A stretch of DNA of 64,000 nucleotides from Bradyrhizobium sp. (GTDB lineage: Bacteria > Pseudomonadota > Alphaproteobacteria > Rhizobiales > Xanthobacteraceae). The stretch covers positions 682,001 to 746,000 of the forward strand of contig NZ_JACRMG010000009.1 of the NCBI RefSeq assembly GCF_016219575.1. Direction: 5' to 3'. Below the pieces are notes generated by a model. The model was given only the letters and a program-made list of their open reading frames with translations. It was not told where the DNA came from and did no database searches. Positions within the stretch are counted from its first letter, which is position 1. Each line of letters starts with the position of its first letter. The position numbers were made by a program, and so were the translations under genes. Below are positions 25,806 through 35,726 of this stretch, in pieces.

Positions 25806-25991
25806 ATGGTCCCTTCGTTTCACAATGCCGACCGACCTACCCATCGCCGGGTGATGGCGATCGGCCTGTTGTTCTGCGCAGCCTTCGTGATCATCAGCTT
25901 CTCGCTGCGCACGCCGCCGGAAAGCGATCGCGTGCTGGTCAAGGCCGACAAGCTGGTGCGCACCGCGGGCCAGGCGCAAAAGGCGAACTGA
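25806..25991 (+). CDS. Small single-helix membrane protein
   Basis: A 61-residue protein from ATG 25806 with one transmembrane helix (VMAIGLLFCAAFVIISFSL) and a charged C-terminal tail (VLVKADKLVRTAGQAQKAN). Its 3' end overlaps the tail of an opposite-strand small frame by 53 bases. The function is unknown. Confidence 0.55.
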   Translation: MVPSFHNADRPTHRRVMAIGLLFCAAFVIISFSLRTPPESDRVLVKADKLVRTAGQAQKAN

Positions 25992-26100
25992 CGCCTTCGC
26001 GTGTCTCCGGAGTTTCTTCCGCAGATTTGTTGAACGTCGCGATGCCGACAAAACCGGCATAGCCGATGACGTTGAGCAGAACTTCCATCCAGACCGGCAT
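25939..26100 (-). CDS. Small membrane-associated protein (tentative)
   Basis: A 53-residue frame from ATG 26100: MPVWMEVLLNVIGYAGFVGIA is a short hydrophobic helix followed by a polar tail. It overlaps the 3' end of the gene on the other strand, so one of the two ends may be wrong. Confidence 0.4.
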   Translation of the reverse strand: MPVWMEVLLNVIGYAGFVGIATFNKSAEETPETREGVSSPFAPGPRCAPACRP

Positions 26101-26374
26101 GACAAGACCCCTTTCGGGAAAAATGCCGAAGGGATCGCGTTCGTTCCGCCCGAAACCGAAAAACCCCACCGGCGTCCGGAGATGCCGATGGGGTCTTTCA
26201 TGCTCTCACCCCTTTCGAGGCTGCTGCACTTGCGCGGACAACGGGCGAACCGCGCAATTCGTTCCCCGCAGATTGCAGATATTTAATGCGCGTGTTCCGC
26301 ACGCGCGTCGGGTTCCCCGGAACGGCGGTGCGGGTCTTCACGTTGTCCCGGCGAACTGACGTGAGGAGGTTGCG

Positions 26375-26659
26375 ATGAAAAAGACGCTGGCAACTCTGGC
26401 TGTGACCGCCGTGGTCGGCGCAGCCGCCGTGACAGCTCCGGCGCCCGCCGAGGCGCGCGGTCTTGGCCCGGGCCTGGCGTTCGGCCTTGCCGCGGGCGCG
26501 CTGGTGGCGGGTGCGGCCGCCGCGAACGCCTATCCGTATTACGGGCCGTATGGCTACTACGATTACGGACCGCGCTACTATGCGCCGGGTTACGCCTATT
26601 ACGGCGGGCCGGTCTACTATCCGCGCCGCCACTACTACCGGCACCATCACCATTGGTAA
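26375..26659 (+). CDS. Secreted Tyr/Gly/His-rich protein
   Basis: A 94-residue protein with a signal peptide (MKKTLATLAVTAVVGAAAVT, cleavage near AEA), a hydrophobic Ala/Gly segment, then a Tyr/Gly/Pro-rich tail (YYGPYGYYDYGPRYY) ending in a His-rich RHHHHW. Such proteins are common in rhizobia; surface or metal-binding roles are guesses. GAGGAGGTT before the ATG is a strong ribosome-binding site, and a terminator follows. Confidence 0.75.
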   Translation: MKKTLATLAVTAVVGAAAVTAPAPAEARGLGPGLAFGLAAGALVAGAAAANAYPYYGPYGYYDYGPRYYAPGYAYYGGPVYYPRRHYYRHHHHW

Positions 26660-26670
26660 GTCCAAACGAG

Positions 26671-26700
26671 AAAAGCCCGGAGCGAACCTCCGGGCTTTTT
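26671..26700. terminator. Bidirectional intrinsic terminator
   Basis: AAAAGCCCGGAG, loop CGAAC and CTCCGGGCTTTT with T or A tails on both strands, between convergent genes ending at 26659 and 26717. Confidence 0.88.
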
Positions 26701-26716
26701 CGTGCCGGCCGATGCT

Positions 26717-26887
26717 TCAGTTCCAGAAGACGGGGCGGTTGAAGCCATCCCAGGCGCTCGAGAGCGTCGCGGCATAGAATTCCTCGCGCTCCTTCTCGAA
26801 CTTTTTCTGCGTGGCGCGGAAGTGTGCGACCCGGGCAACGATTTCCTCGCGTTCGCGCGCTACCCAGTCCGGCTTCGTCTCGCTCAT
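26717..26887 (-). CDS. Small charged hypothetical protein
   Basis: A 56-residue helical protein (MSETKPDWVAREREEIVARV then FRATQKKFEKEREEFYAATL), ending NRPVFWN. ATG 26887 has GGGATG-rich context upstream. It shares a bidirectional terminator with its convergent neighbour. The function is unknown. Confidence 0.6.
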   Translation of the reverse strand: MSETKPDWVAREREEIVARVAHFRATQKKFEKEREEFYAATLSSAWDGFNRPVFWN

Positions 26888-27132
26888 GTCCCATCCCTCT
26901 GGCTTTGAGTCGTCCCGCGCACCATTCGCGGCCGCGATTGGGGCGCGATTTTGAAGGCACGGTTGCGGGATTGTGGCCATGCACCGTGCGGGCGGTGCCA
27001 GCCGAAAGTGCTGCCGGTCCCGGAAGCAGGAGCGACCTGATCGGTCGGACGCGGGGCGCGGGGCCAGCCAACTGGCAATCGGGAAGGGCGCGGCTATAGT
27101 GGGCGGGCCCTCTTGCCTTGAGGAATTGTCCC

Positions 27133-27894
27133 GTGATCGCAACGGATCTGCGCAGCGGCGTCGAACGGCTCGGCGACATGATCGCGGAAGCCTCCGTCAT
27201 CGTGCCCTTCACCGGCGCCGGTATTTCTACGGAATGCGGCATCCCCGACTTCCGCTCGCCCGGCGGTATCTGGACCAGGAATCGGCCGATCGACTTCAGC
27301 GAGTTCGTCGCCAGCCAGGAGGCCCGCGACGAGTCCTGGCGGCGGCGCTTTGCCATGGAACCGACTTTCGCGGCGGCGAAGCCGGGGCGGGGGCACCGCG
27401 CGCTGGCCTCGCTCTACCGGTCGGGAAAGTCGCCGGCGATCATCACCCAGAACATCGACAACCTGCACCAGGCGTCGGGCTTCAAGGCCGACGACGTCGT
27501 CGAGCTGCACGGCAACACGACCTATGCCCGCTGCATCGGCTGCGGAAAAGCCTATGATCTCAAATGGGTGAAGGCGCGCTTCGACGAGGAGGGCCGGGCG
27601 CCCGACTGCACGAGCTGCGGCGAGCCCGTAAAAACCGCAACCATCTCCTTCGGCCAGTCGATGCCGGAGGAGGAGATGCGCCGCGCCACCGAGCTGGCGC
27701 AGCAGTGCGATCTCTTCCTTGCCATCGGCTCGTCGCTGGTGGTGTGGCCGGCCGCGGGATTTCCGTTGATGGCCAAGCGCAATGGCGCGCGGCTGGTGAT
27801 CATCAACCGCGAGCCGACCGAGCAGGACGACATCGCCGATCTCGTGCTGCGCTACGACATCGGCGAGACGCTCGGACCTTTTGTGGGCAATTGA
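27133..27894 (+). CDS. cobB: NAD-dependent protein deacylase, Sir2 family
   Basis: A 253-residue sirtuin that removes acyl groups from lysines using NAD. GAGIST and CGIPDFRSP (NAD pocket), TQNIDNLHQ, catalytic His in VELHG, and the zinc ligands CIGC and CTSC are all visible, followed by GSSLVVWPAAG. The start is most likely GTG 27133, eight bases after GAGGA; a TTG at 27118 is an alternative. The GIWTRNRPIDF region lacks the Tyr/Arg pair typical of desuccinylases, so deacetylase activity is more likely. It stands alone. Confidence 0.92.
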   Translation: MIATDLRSGVERLGDMIAEASVIVPFTGAGISTECGIPDFRSPGGIWTRNRPIDFSEFVASQEARDESWRRRFAMEPTFAAAKPGRGHRALASLYRSGKSPAIITQNIDNLHQASGFKADDVVELHGNTTYARCIGCGKAYDLKWVKARFDEEGRAPDCTSCGEPVKTATISFGQSMPEEEMRRATELAQQCDLFLAIGSSLVVWPAAGFPLMAKRNGARLVIINREPTEQDDIADLVLRYDIGETLGPFVGN

Positions 27895-28091
27895 AGGCCG
27901 AATCCGATTCGTGCCTGTGCAACCTGTTCATAGTTCCCCCCGAAAATGTTTTTTAGCTATGCGCCGCAAGCGCAAATGTTATCTTCGATTCGAGAAGATT
28001 CGCGCGGCGTTATCATGAGTTGTCATGGATGGGTGCGCGTTTCGGTGCCGTAGCGGACGGCACCGTCAACTTGGGTGTGGGGTCCGGGGTC

Positions 28092-28754
28092 ATGGGGTCG
28101 GACGGATTTGAGTCCAAGAAGCTCGGTGGGACGCCAGGCGGGGCGGCACCTAACCGTCTTGGACCAGCGACGGAATTTCAAGGCGCGCAGCGTGACCCCG
28201 CACTCGACGCGCTCTCCGGCCTCGGCGATGCCGCCGCCAACCTCGTCGAAATCTCCGGCGTCATCAAGTGGTTCGACGCCTCCAAGGGCTATGGCTTCAT
28301 CGTTCCCGACAATGGCTGGCCGGATGTGCTGCTGCACGTCACCGTGCTCAGGCGCGACGGCTATCAGACCGCCTATGAGGGTGCGCGGCTGGTGGTGGAA
28401 TGTGTGCAGCGCGCCAAGGGCTACCAGGCCTTCCGCATCGTCTCGATGGATGAATCGACCGCGATCCACCCGGCGCAGATGCTGCCGCCGCGGACCCATG
28501 TCACGGTCACCCCGACCTCCGGGCTGGAGCGGGCGCAGGTCAAATGGTTCAACCGCCTGCGCGGCTTCGGCTTCCTGACCTGCGGCGAGGGCACGCCGGA
28601 CATCTTCGTGCACATGGAGACGCTGCGCCGCTTCGGCATGACGGAGCTTCGCCCCGGCCAGTATGTGCTGGTGCGCTTCGGGCCGGGTTCCAAGGGCATG
28701 ATGGCGGCGGAAATTCATCCGGAAACTGGGCCGTCGGCGCTGTCTTCCCATTGA
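28092..28754 (+). CDS. Tandem cold-shock-domain protein
   Basis: A 220-residue protein with two cold-shock domains, at about residues 62-130 (ISGVIKWFDASKGYGFIVPD) and 150-210 (AQVKWFNRLRGFGFLTCGEG). Both keep the RNP1/RNP2 aromatic residues that bind single-stranded nucleic acid. The 60-residue Gly-rich N-terminus is typical of Bradyrhizobium members. ATG 28092 is favoured over TTG 28020. The DUF192 gene follows 136 bases downstream on the same strand. Confidence 0.9.
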   Translation: MGSDGFESKKLGGTPGGAAPNRLGPATEFQGAQRDPALDALSGLGDAAANLVEISGVIKWFDASKGYGFIVPDNGWPDVLLHVTVLRRDGYQTAYEGARLVVECVQRAKGYQAFRIVSMDESTAIHPAQMLPPRTHVTVTPTSGLERAQVKWFNRLRGFGFLTCGEGTPDIFVHMETLRRFGMTELRPGQYVLVRFGPGSKGMMAAEIHPETGPSALSSH

Positions 28755-28890
28755 GCCCTCGTTGCCACCAAAGCCCTTCTTCCCTGACGCGATTGTGAGC
28801 CTTGCCGCGCCGCGGGAACCACTGGCGCTTTCTGCAGTCGCCGGGTTAGGTTGGCGGTCGATTGGTATGGGCTGACTTGAGCATTTCCCG

Positions 28891-29376
28891 ATGATTCCAG
28901 ATCGAAATCCTGCCTGGCGCGCCGCACGCGTTTGGCTGGCGGTGGCGGTCCTTGCCGCCTTCGCTGCGCTTGCGGGCACCGGCGTCAAGGCGGCCAGCTT
29001 CAGCACGCTCGAGATTGCCACCAAATCCGGTGTGCAAATCTTCGCCGTCGAGATGGCGACGACCGAGGACGAGAAGCAGAAGGGGCTGATGTACCGGCGG
29101 GAGCTCGCCGACGGCAAGGGCATGCTGTTCGACTTCTCGCCGGAACAGCAGATATCGATGTGGATGAAGAACACCTACATCTCGCTCGACATGATCTTCA
29201 TCCGCGCCGACGGCCGCATCCTGCGGATTGCGGAAAATACCGAGCCGGAGTCGACGAAAATCATCTCCTCCGGCGGCCTCGCCCGGGGTGTCCTGGAAGT
29301 GCCGGCCGGCACCGCCCAGAAATACGGCATCGCCCCCGGCGACCGGGTATCCCACCCGCTGTTCAGCAAGCGCTGA
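28891..29376 (+). CDS. DUF192 family exported protein
   Basis: A 161-residue protein with a signal peptide or anchor (WLAVAVLAAFAALAGTGVKA) and a DUF192 barrel: KQKGLMYRRELADGKGMLFDF, then ISMWMKNTYISLDMIFI and GVLEVPAGTAQKYGIAPGD. The family is widespread, periplasmic or extracellular, with unknown biochemistry. It lies downstream of the tandem cold-shock gene. Confidence 0.88.
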   Translation: MIPDRNPAWRAARVWLAVAVLAAFAALAGTGVKAASFSTLEIATKSGVQIFAVEMATTEDEKQKGLMYRRELADGKGMLFDFSPEQQISMWMKNTYISLDMIFIRADGRILRIAENTEPESTKIISSGGLARGVLEVPAGTAQKYGIAPGDRVSHPLFSKR

Positions 29377-29433
29377 GGCGGGCCCTTCCGCCTTGCTGGC
29401 GGCGGGTGAAGCGTGTAGCTGTTCGGGCGAAAG

Positions 29434-29510
29434 TCGGGGTATAGCGCAGCCTGGTAGCGCGGCAGTTTTGGGTACTGCAGGTCGTTGGTTCGAATCCAGC
29501 TGCCCCGACC
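29434..29510 (+). tRNA. tRNA-Pro (anticodon TGG)
   Basis: A 77-base cloverleaf. CGGGGTA pairs with TGCCCCG, the D arm is GCGCAGCCTGGTAGCGC, the anticodon stem GCAGT/ACTGC encloses TTTGGGT (TGG), and the T arm is GTTGGTTCGAATCCAGC. The discriminator is A and CCA is encoded. Confidence 0.97.
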
Positions 29511-29675
29511 AAAAACCATCAGGTCAATGACGCAAGTTTGAGCGCAGGCGGCCGAACCCGTTCAGCGACGGCCATGCGCCATGCGCCGGCAGCCATGGAC
29601 ATGCCCTGCACGCAGCGGCACGATGACCAATGACAAGCTGGCGGCATCACCACATGGACGCGGGCGTTTTCCTGG

Positions 29676-31097
29676 ATGAGCGAAGATCTCTGTTTTCTGT
29701 CGGCCGCCGACCTTCGCGCCCGCATCTTCAGCAAGAAGGTGTCTCCCGTCGAGGTCGCGCGCGCGGTGCTGGCCCGTGCGGAAGCGTTGCAGCCTGAACT
29801 GAACTGCTTCATCACGCTATGCGGCGAGGAGGCTTTGGCGGAAGCGCGCGCCGCGGAAGACAAGGTCATGGCGGGCGAGCCGCTCGGTCTGCTCCATGGT
29901 GTTCCCGTCACCGTCAAGGATATCGTCAACACCAAGGGTGTGAGGACGACCTTCGGTGCCGTTCCCTTCCGCAACAACGTGCCTGACCACGATGCGGTCG
30001 CCGTTGCCCGGCTGCGCGCACAGGGAGCAATCCTGATCGGCAAGACCACGACGCCGGAATTCGGAAGCAAGTGCCTGACCGACTCGCCGCTGTTCGGCCG
30101 CACGCGCAATGCGTGGGACGCGAGCCGCTCCAGCGGCGGCTCGAGCGGCGGCGCGGCCGTGGCGGTCGCGAGCGGCATCGCGCCGCTGGCGGTCGCGACC
30201 GATGGCGGGGGCTCGACGCGGATCCCGGCCGCGTGCAACGGCGTCGTTGGACTAAAGCAGAGCAACGGCGTCATCCCGCACAGCCAGGTACAGGATGCCT
30301 TCGGTAACCAGACCTATGTGACGCCGACGACGCGGAGCGTCGCCGATACCGCTCTGATGATGCAGGCAATGGCGGGAGAGGACGCTTCCGACCCCTGGTC
30401 AATCGGTGTTCCCGTTCCGGATTTCGTCGATCGCGCCGCCCCGCGCGGCGATCTGCGCGGGCAGAAGATTTTGTTTTGCCTGTCGCCGCCTGGGCGGCCA
30501 GTTGCCGCCGACGTCGCCGATGCCTTCAAGGCGGCGCTCGATCGGCTCGCCGGTCTTGGTGCGGAGCTGGAGGAATTTTCCGGCGCCGATTTCGACATCG
30601 AGCCGATCTGGCGCGCCATCAACCACACGGCCTGGCGGACGCGCTTCGAGAAACTGGCGGCCGATCACGGGGCCGACCTGAGCGAGGCATTCTTGAAGCA
30701 GCTCGCGCTCGCCACCAAAGTGAGCGGCGTTGATTACCAGCAAGCGATGTTCGACCGCACCGCACTGTTCCGGCGCGTGCAAGCGCTTCTTGGGCGCGCC
30801 GATCTGTTGGCGATGCCGACGCTGACCCGAACGGCGCTGCCGATCGACCAGGATCTGTTCGGTGCCATCGAAATCGACGAGCGAAGCTTCGACAATCTCC
30901 GGCCGCACTGGTTTCCCTGGACCATGCCGTTCAACATGACCGGGCATCCCGCGATCAGCCTGCCGTGCGGCTTCGGCCGCGACGGGCTGCCGATCGGTCT
31001 TCAGCTGGTCGGCCGTTTCCGCGGCGACGCAGAGCTGTTGCGTGCGAGCGCGCTGTTCGAGGCGACGCACGACCTGCTCGTCCGCCGGCCCGGTTGA
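29676..31097 (+). CDS. Amidase (amidase signature family)
   Basis: A 473-residue hydrolase of amides with the Ser-cisSer-Lys triad: Lys in GVPVTVKDIVNTKGV, the Gly/Ser-rich SRSSGGSSGGAAVAVASG, and the nucleophile region DGGGSTRIPAACNGVVGLK. The C-terminal FNMTGHPAISLPCGFGRDGLPIGLQLVGR is family-typical. The length is normal. It is not part of the tRNA amidotransferase complex: there is no gatB or gatC nearby, and the sequence fits stand-alone amidases. The substrate is unknown. Confidence 0.9.
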   Translation: MSEDLCFLSAADLRARIFSKKVSPVEVARAVLARAEALQPELNCFITLCGEEALAEARAAEDKVMAGEPLGLLHGVPVTVKDIVNTKGVRTTFGAVPFRNNVPDHDAVAVARLRAQGAILIGKTTTPEFGSKCLTDSPLFGRTRNAWDASRSSGGSSGGAAVAVASGIAPLAVATDGGGSTRIPAACNGVVGLKQSNGVIPHSQVQDAFGNQTYVTPTTRSVADTALMMQAMAGEDASDPWSIGVPVPDFVDRAAPRGDLRGQKILFCLSPPGRPVAADVADAFKAALDRLAGLGAELEEFSGADFDIEPIWRAINHTAWRTRFEKLAADHGADLSEAFLKQLALATKVSGVDYQQAMFDRTALFRRVQALLGRADLLAMPTLTRTALPIDQDLFGAIEIDERSFDNLRPHWFPWTMPFNMTGHPAISLPCGFGRDGLPIGLQLVGRFRGDAELLRASALFEATHDLLVRRPG

Positions 31098-31192
31098 CAT
31101 TCAGCGCGCAGAGCGCGCGGCTACGCGCCAGCTCTCTATCTTTGCTTGACGTAGCTGCAGCAGGCAACACGCGTGAAGCCCGACATGCCCCT

Positions 31193-32467
31193 TCACCCGC
31201 GAAGGGCTCGATCGGTGTCCTCGCATCGCGGCCGGGGCAGCCCGAGTTCGTCCCAAACATCCAGGAGGGCGCCCACGAGGCGATCGGTCAACGCATCATC
31301 GTGCAATGGCGACGGCGTGATCCGCAGGCGCTCCGAGCCCCGCGGCACGGTCGGGTAGTTGATCGGCTGGATGTAGATGCCGTGATAATAGAGCAGCAGA
31401 TCGGAAGCCATCTTGCATGCCCCGGGATCGCCGACATGCAAGGGCACGATGTGGCTGTCGCCCGGCATTAGCGGCAGGCGGGCGGATCGCAGCGCCGATC
31501 TGAGCCGCGCGGCGCGATCCTGGTGGCGGTCTCTCTCCCATTGCGATGTCTTCAAATGCCGGATGGCGGCCGTTGCCGCCGCGCAGATCGGCGGCGGCAG
31601 GGCGGTGGTGAAGATGAAGCCCGGCGCATGGGAGCGTACGGCATCGATCACATTGGCGTTGGCGGCGATGTATCCGCCGAGGCAGCCGAAGGCTTTCGCG
31701 AGCGTCCCCTCGATGATGTCGATGCGCCGCATCGCGCCGTCGCGCTCGGCAATTCCGCCGCCGCGGGGCCCGTACATGCCGACGGCGTGAACCTCGTCGA
31801 CATAGGTCAGCGCGCCGTAGCGCTCGGCGAGATCGCAGATGCGATGCAGCGGGGCGACGTCGCCATCCATCGAATAGAGGCTTTCGCACAGGATCAGCTT
31901 TGGTCGGCCGGGGGGCGCCGCTCGAAGCAATTGTTCGAGATGATCGACATCGTTGTGACGCCAGACCTGCCTTGCCGTTCCCGCCTTGCGCACCCCTTCG
32001 ATCATCGAGTTGTGGTTGAGCGCATCCGAGAGCAGGAGGCAGTCGGGCAGCAGCTTCGCGATCGTGGAAATGCCGGTTTCGTTGGCGACGTAGCCGGAAG
32101 TGAAGACGAGCGCCGCTTCTTTCTCATGCAAGTCGGCCAGCTCGTGCTCCAGCTCGATCAGCGAATGGTTGGTGCCGGCAATGTTGCGCGTTCCGCCGGC
32201 GCCGGTACCCATGCGCGAGGCTGCGTCCATCATCGCGCCGACGACCTTCGGATGCTGGGCCATGCCGAGATAGTCGTTCGAGCACCAGATCACGACCTCG
32301 CGCGGACCATTGGGCGAATGCCAGATCGCCAGCGGAAACCGGCCCGCCAGCCGCTCGAGGTCGGCAAAGACACGATAGCGGCGCTCCTCGCGGAGCTGGT
32401 TCAGGGCGCGCTCGAAGAAGACATCGTAGTCGCGGGTCGACAACGGCGACTTGACGTGAAGGTTCAT
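31193..32467 (-). CDS. hemA: 5-aminolevulinate synthase
   Basis: A 424-residue PLP enzyme condensing glycine and succinyl-CoA, the committed step of heme synthesis in alphaproteobacteria. [62 protein letters not shown] and the PLP lysine Lys258 in [12 protein letters not shown] are intact. It lies 34 bases after the outer-membrane protein gene, at the end of the multiheme cytochrome operon. That placement suggests a copy dedicated to its heme demand. ATG 32467 gives the expected N-terminus. Whether another hemA exists cannot be judged from this window. Confidence 0.95.
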   Translation of the reverse strand: MNLHVKSPLSTRDYDVFFERALNQLREERRYRVFADLERLAGRFPLAIWHSPNGPREVVIWCSNDYLGMAQHPKVVGAMMDAASRMGTGAGGTRNIAGTNHSLIELEHELADLHEKEAALVFTSGYVANETGISTIAKLLPDCLLLSDALNHNSMIEGVRKAGTARQVWRHNDVDHLEQLLRAAPPGRPKLILCESLYSMDGDVAPLHRICDLAERYGALTYVDEVHAVGMYGPRGGGIAERDGAMRRIDIIEGTLAKAFGCLGGYIAANANVIDAVRSHAPGFIFTTALPPPICAAATAAIRHLKTSQWERDRHQDRAARLRSALRSARLPLMPGDSHIVPLHVGDPGACKMASDLLLYYHGIYIQPINYPTVPRGSERLRITPSPLHDDALTDRLVGALLDVWDELGLPRPRCEDTDRALRG

Positions 32468-32501
32468 GGCGAAACCGCTCCGTTTCCTTGCATGCTTTCG
32501 A

Positions 32502-35500
32502 TCAGTTGAACTGGTAGCTCCCCTGGACATAAACGCCGTAGCGGTCGGTCGTGTATTTCAGGAGCTGGTTGAATGAATCGACGGCCTCGGTGTTCAAGTG
32601 CCACCACCGCCCGCCGACACCGATGGCGAGGCCGTTTGCAAACCGGTACTTCAGCACGGTTTCGGCCTGAAAACCGGAACCGTGACCGCTGGCGGGATCG
32701 CGGCCGAACGTCAGATAATGAATGTCGGTGGCATGCTGCGACGTCCACGCATAGGCGATCTCGCCCTGCCAGTTCAGCCTGCCCCACAGCCGGGCATCGA
32801 CGGCAATGCCGGCGCGGCCCGTTTCCCAGCGGTCCTGCTCGGTGACGACCTTCAGGGTCGACGGCAGCGCCGGGGTGCAGATCAACGGATTGCCGCCGAT
32901 CTGGCGGCAACCCCTTGCGTCGACCGTCTCCTGCCAGTGATGGAATCCGACGAAGGCGCCGAACCGCAGCCCGTCGATCTGGAAGACATTGTAGCCGAGA
33001 TCGATGCTCGCATAATGCAGCTGCCCGCTCGCACTGCTCGATGTCATCGAATAGGGATCGACGAAGGGCACATAATCCTCGTCGAAGAGCTTGCCGCCGG
33101 CGATCTTCCCGCCGCCGACATAGCCCTTCAGGAACATGTTGGCGAACGGACCATCGAGCCCGTCGACCCTGAAGAAAGCTTCGCCGGAATGCCCGGTCAG
33201 TCCGCCGTAGCTCAGGCGCGATACGCGGACCGAAGGTGTCGGGTCGGCGAAGTAGTCGTAGCGGTTCTTCGCCGAGCTGAGCCAGTAGCGCAGCCCGCCC
33301 TCGAAGGCGTAGTAGGGCAGGGCCGACCCGGGCGCTTTCAGCAGCGGTTCGGAACCGGGGTTCTGGCCGGCGGCCCGCATGGCCCCCGGTTGCGCCCACG
33401 CGCAGCTGACGGCCGCGCCACGGCAATTCGTCAGGCCTTCGGTGCCGAAGTCGCGGCGGATTCCGATCGTCGCGAAGATATCCCTGGTGACTGATTTCAC
33501 GCCGGCCAGCGAGCCGTCCATGTATTTGTAGCCGATCTCGGTCTCGAAACTCAGGTCCTTCGACCAGAGATAATTGACGAGGAACGACGGCAGGATCGTC
33601 GTCTCCTTGAGGTCGGTGTTGACGCCGGTCCTGTATCCAAGCCGTAGCCGCGGGCTGACCGACAGGTCGGGTGTGACCGGATAGCGGGTATTGAGGTCGA
33701 CTACGTAGACCCTGGAATCAGACAGGTTTGCATAGCGCAGCGCTGCCATGAACAGGTCCCCGGGCTTGAAAATGCTGTTGCCGGTGAGCTGCGTCGACAG
33801 ATAGTACTCGAGGCCGCTCGCCGGTGTGCCGTCCACACCTCCCGAAGGCAACGTTCCGGTCAGATGCGTCACCGTCGCGTCGCCGCCGATCTGAAATCTC
33901 TCACTGATGGGCCGCGAGTAGCTGACCATGGCGGATTCGAAGGTCGGCGTGCGGTCGATCGCGAATTGCCTGATTTCGGCTGCCGTATTGAACTTCATCA
34001 TGTCGTAGAGCGTCAGGAAAGGCTGCCCCTGCAGGGCATTCCAGGTCGAGAGGAAGGGAACCTTGCGATAGTCGAGCGCGGTGTTGATGACCGACTTGTC
34101 ATCCAGCGTGTAGGTGCCGGAGAAGATTGCCGCGTTGAGCCGCTGGAAGTGAACGTCGTAGTCGATCGTCCCGAGCGCCGATTTGTTTATGTCGAAATAT
34201 CGAAACTCGGCGCCGATCGCCTGACGGTCGATCATGCTGCGATCATACTGCGTGATGGCATACAGCGTCGTGTCCAACACCCCGAATACCTTCCCGAAAT
34301 CGACGCTGGCGCCATAGAGCGTCTTGTCGTTGAGAAACGGCGCGTCGAAGCGGCTCCAGTTCGGCGAGCCGGCCAGAATGTTGAAGCGTACGGCGGGACT
34401 GTACATCCAGCTCAGCACGGCGCCGTCGAAGCGGCCGATCACGCCTCCGGTGTTGCGCGATTGCCGGCCGATGCTGGCCGTCAGGTCGTAGTCCTTGATG
34501 GTGTAGTCGAGCTGGGCCGTCGAGACACCGATCTTGTTGATCCCGGAATCGATCCGGTATTCGTCGGTGAGCGCAAGCTTGAACTTGGTCCTGACCTGGT
34601 CGTTGTCGGATGTTCCGAACATGTCGTAGTTCGTCAGCAGCGAGTTCTGATGCGAGCGGTGCGCGTCCGGGTCGGCATTCGGGTTCGGTGCGGTCGAGAT
34701 GTCCTTGACCGTGCTGGTGCTGTCGTTGGTGATGTAGAACACCGACGCGCTTCCGGAGATCGACCAGCGTGTCTCGCCGGTCGGCGCCATCTTCTTCAGC
34801 TCGGCCGCAGTCGCCGGCGTGCCGAGCTGGCCGATGAGCTTGTCGGGCGCAGCACCTGCGGCGGTCAGCATTCCCGCCAGTCGCTGCCTGACCCGTTCGC
34901 TGCCTTCGCCGCTCGGATATCTGCGCAGATAGTCCTCGTATTCGACCCTCGCATCCGCGGTCTGTCCGGACTTCTGCAGTGCCACGCCGAGCAGTTCCTG
35001 GGCCTCGGCGCTCGATCGGTTCTCCGGGTATTTCAGGACCCTTCGCAGCAGTGTTGTCGCGCCCGCAAAGTTGCCTTTCCTGATCGCGGCGCGCGCCTCG
35101 TCCATCGAGGCTTCGATTACCCTGACATCGCCCTCCCTGAGCTTTCCGGCTCGACCGGCTCCATCGCGCGCGGGGGCTGCAAAGCCGCCAATCTTGCAGG
35201 CCGCCGCGGCTCCCTTCTTTGCAATCACGATGACGACCGACTCGAAGCTGCCGGACTGCACAACCTGATAGGACGTCGGACGCGCGAAGAGCACGTGAAG
35301 CACGGGACCGTCGGCCTCATCGAGCCCGACGAAGACCGACTGGATGCCTGCGGCAGCAGTATTTTCGACCCTCACTCCCTCGCGACGGGCCAGACGCCGC
35401 CCGACACCGGCATCCCGGTCGATGAGCTGGAGCGCGACACGCAGCTGATCACCGCGATCCGGCGGAAAATGGCCGAGATAGCGAACGCGGACGTGGAAAT

Positions 35501-35726
35501 TCACGCGAAGCATGCTGCAATTGCCCGATGTCATCAGGTCGGCATTCGACACGAACTGATCGATCACGGGTTGCGCCTGCGTCCATGTGATTGGAAGCAC
35601 GGATGCGAGCAGGAGCGCGCCGAAAAGCGCCGCACCCGCTCGCCTCAGCGCTTGCGAAGATGACGCCGATGCGCCGCGTGGCCTTTGGCCTATGGGGAGC
35701 AGGATACGCACGCGATCACCATCCAC
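32502..35726 (-). CDS. Large outer-membrane protein: TPR region plus beta-barrel
   Basis: A 1074-residue exported protein. The signal peptide ends near residue 52 ([17 protein letters not shown]). Residues 55-165 form a beta domain resembling an AMIN-type module, followed by a TPR-like region at about 185-290 ([40 protein letters not shown]). From about 320 to the end, alternating aromatic strands with short turns and long loops indicate a barrel, ending [12 protein letters not shown]. The start is GTG 35726 (overlapping the cytochrome stop by 11 bases) or GTG 35711. Position directly after the giant cytochrome suggests it is its outer-membrane conduit or export partner, analogous to MtrB/PioB; this is inference, and BcsC-like export proteins share the same layout. 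Confidence 0.8.
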   Translation of the reverse strand: MDGDRVRILLPIGQRPRGASASSSQALRRAGAALFGALLLASVLPITWTQAQPVIDQFVSNADLMTSGNCSMLRVNFHVRVRYLGHFPPDRGDQLRVALQLIDRDAGVGRRLARREGVRVENTAAAGIQSVFVGLDEADGPVLHVLFARPTSYQVVQSGSFESVVIVIAKKGAAAACKIGGFAAPARDGAGRAGKLREGDVRVIEASMDEARAAIRKGNFAGATTLLRRVLKYPENRSSAEAQELLGVALQKSGQTADARVEYEDYLRRYPSGEGSERVRQRLAGMLTAAGAAPDKLIGQLGTPATAAELKKMAPTGETRWSISGSASVFYITNDSTSTVKDISTAPNPNADPDAHRSHQNSLLTNYDMFGTSDNDQVRTKFKLALTDEYRIDSGINKIGVSTAQLDYTIKDYDLTASIGRQSRNTGGVIGRFDGAVLSWMYSPAVRFNILAGSPNWSRFDAPFLNDKTLYGASVDFGKVFGVLDTTLYAITQYDRSMIDRQAIGAEFRYFDINKSALGTIDYDVHFQRLNAAIFSGTYTLDDKSVINTALDYRKVPFLSTWNALQGQPFLTLYDMMKFNTAAEIRQFAIDRTPTFESAMVSYSRPISERFQIGGDATVTHLTGTLPSGGVDGTPASGLEYYLSTQLTGNSIFKPGDLFMAALRYANLSDSRVYVVDLNTRYPVTPDLSVSPRLRLGYRTGVNTDLKETTILPSFLVNYLWSKDLSFETEIGYKYMDGSLAGVKSVTRDIFATIGIRRDFGTEGLTNCRGAAVSCAWAQPGAMRAAGQNPGSEPLLKAPGSALPYYAFEGGLRYWLSSAKNRYDYFADPTPSVRVSRLSYGGLTGHSGEAFFRVDGLDGPFANMFLKGYVGGGKIAGGKLFDEDYVPFVDPYSMTSSSASGQLHYASIDLGYNVFQIDGLRFGAFVGFHHWQETVDARGCRQIGGNPLICTPALPSTLKVVTEQDRWETGRAGIAVDARLWGRLNWQGEIAYAWTSQHATDIHYLTFGRDPASGHGSGFQAETVLKYRFANGLAIGVGGRWWHLNTEAVDSFNQLLKYTTDRYGVYVQGSYQFN

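Noticed and set aside
33864..35663. 599-residue rightward open frame
   Set aside because: Antisense to the TPR/beta-barrel gene; no recognisable features.
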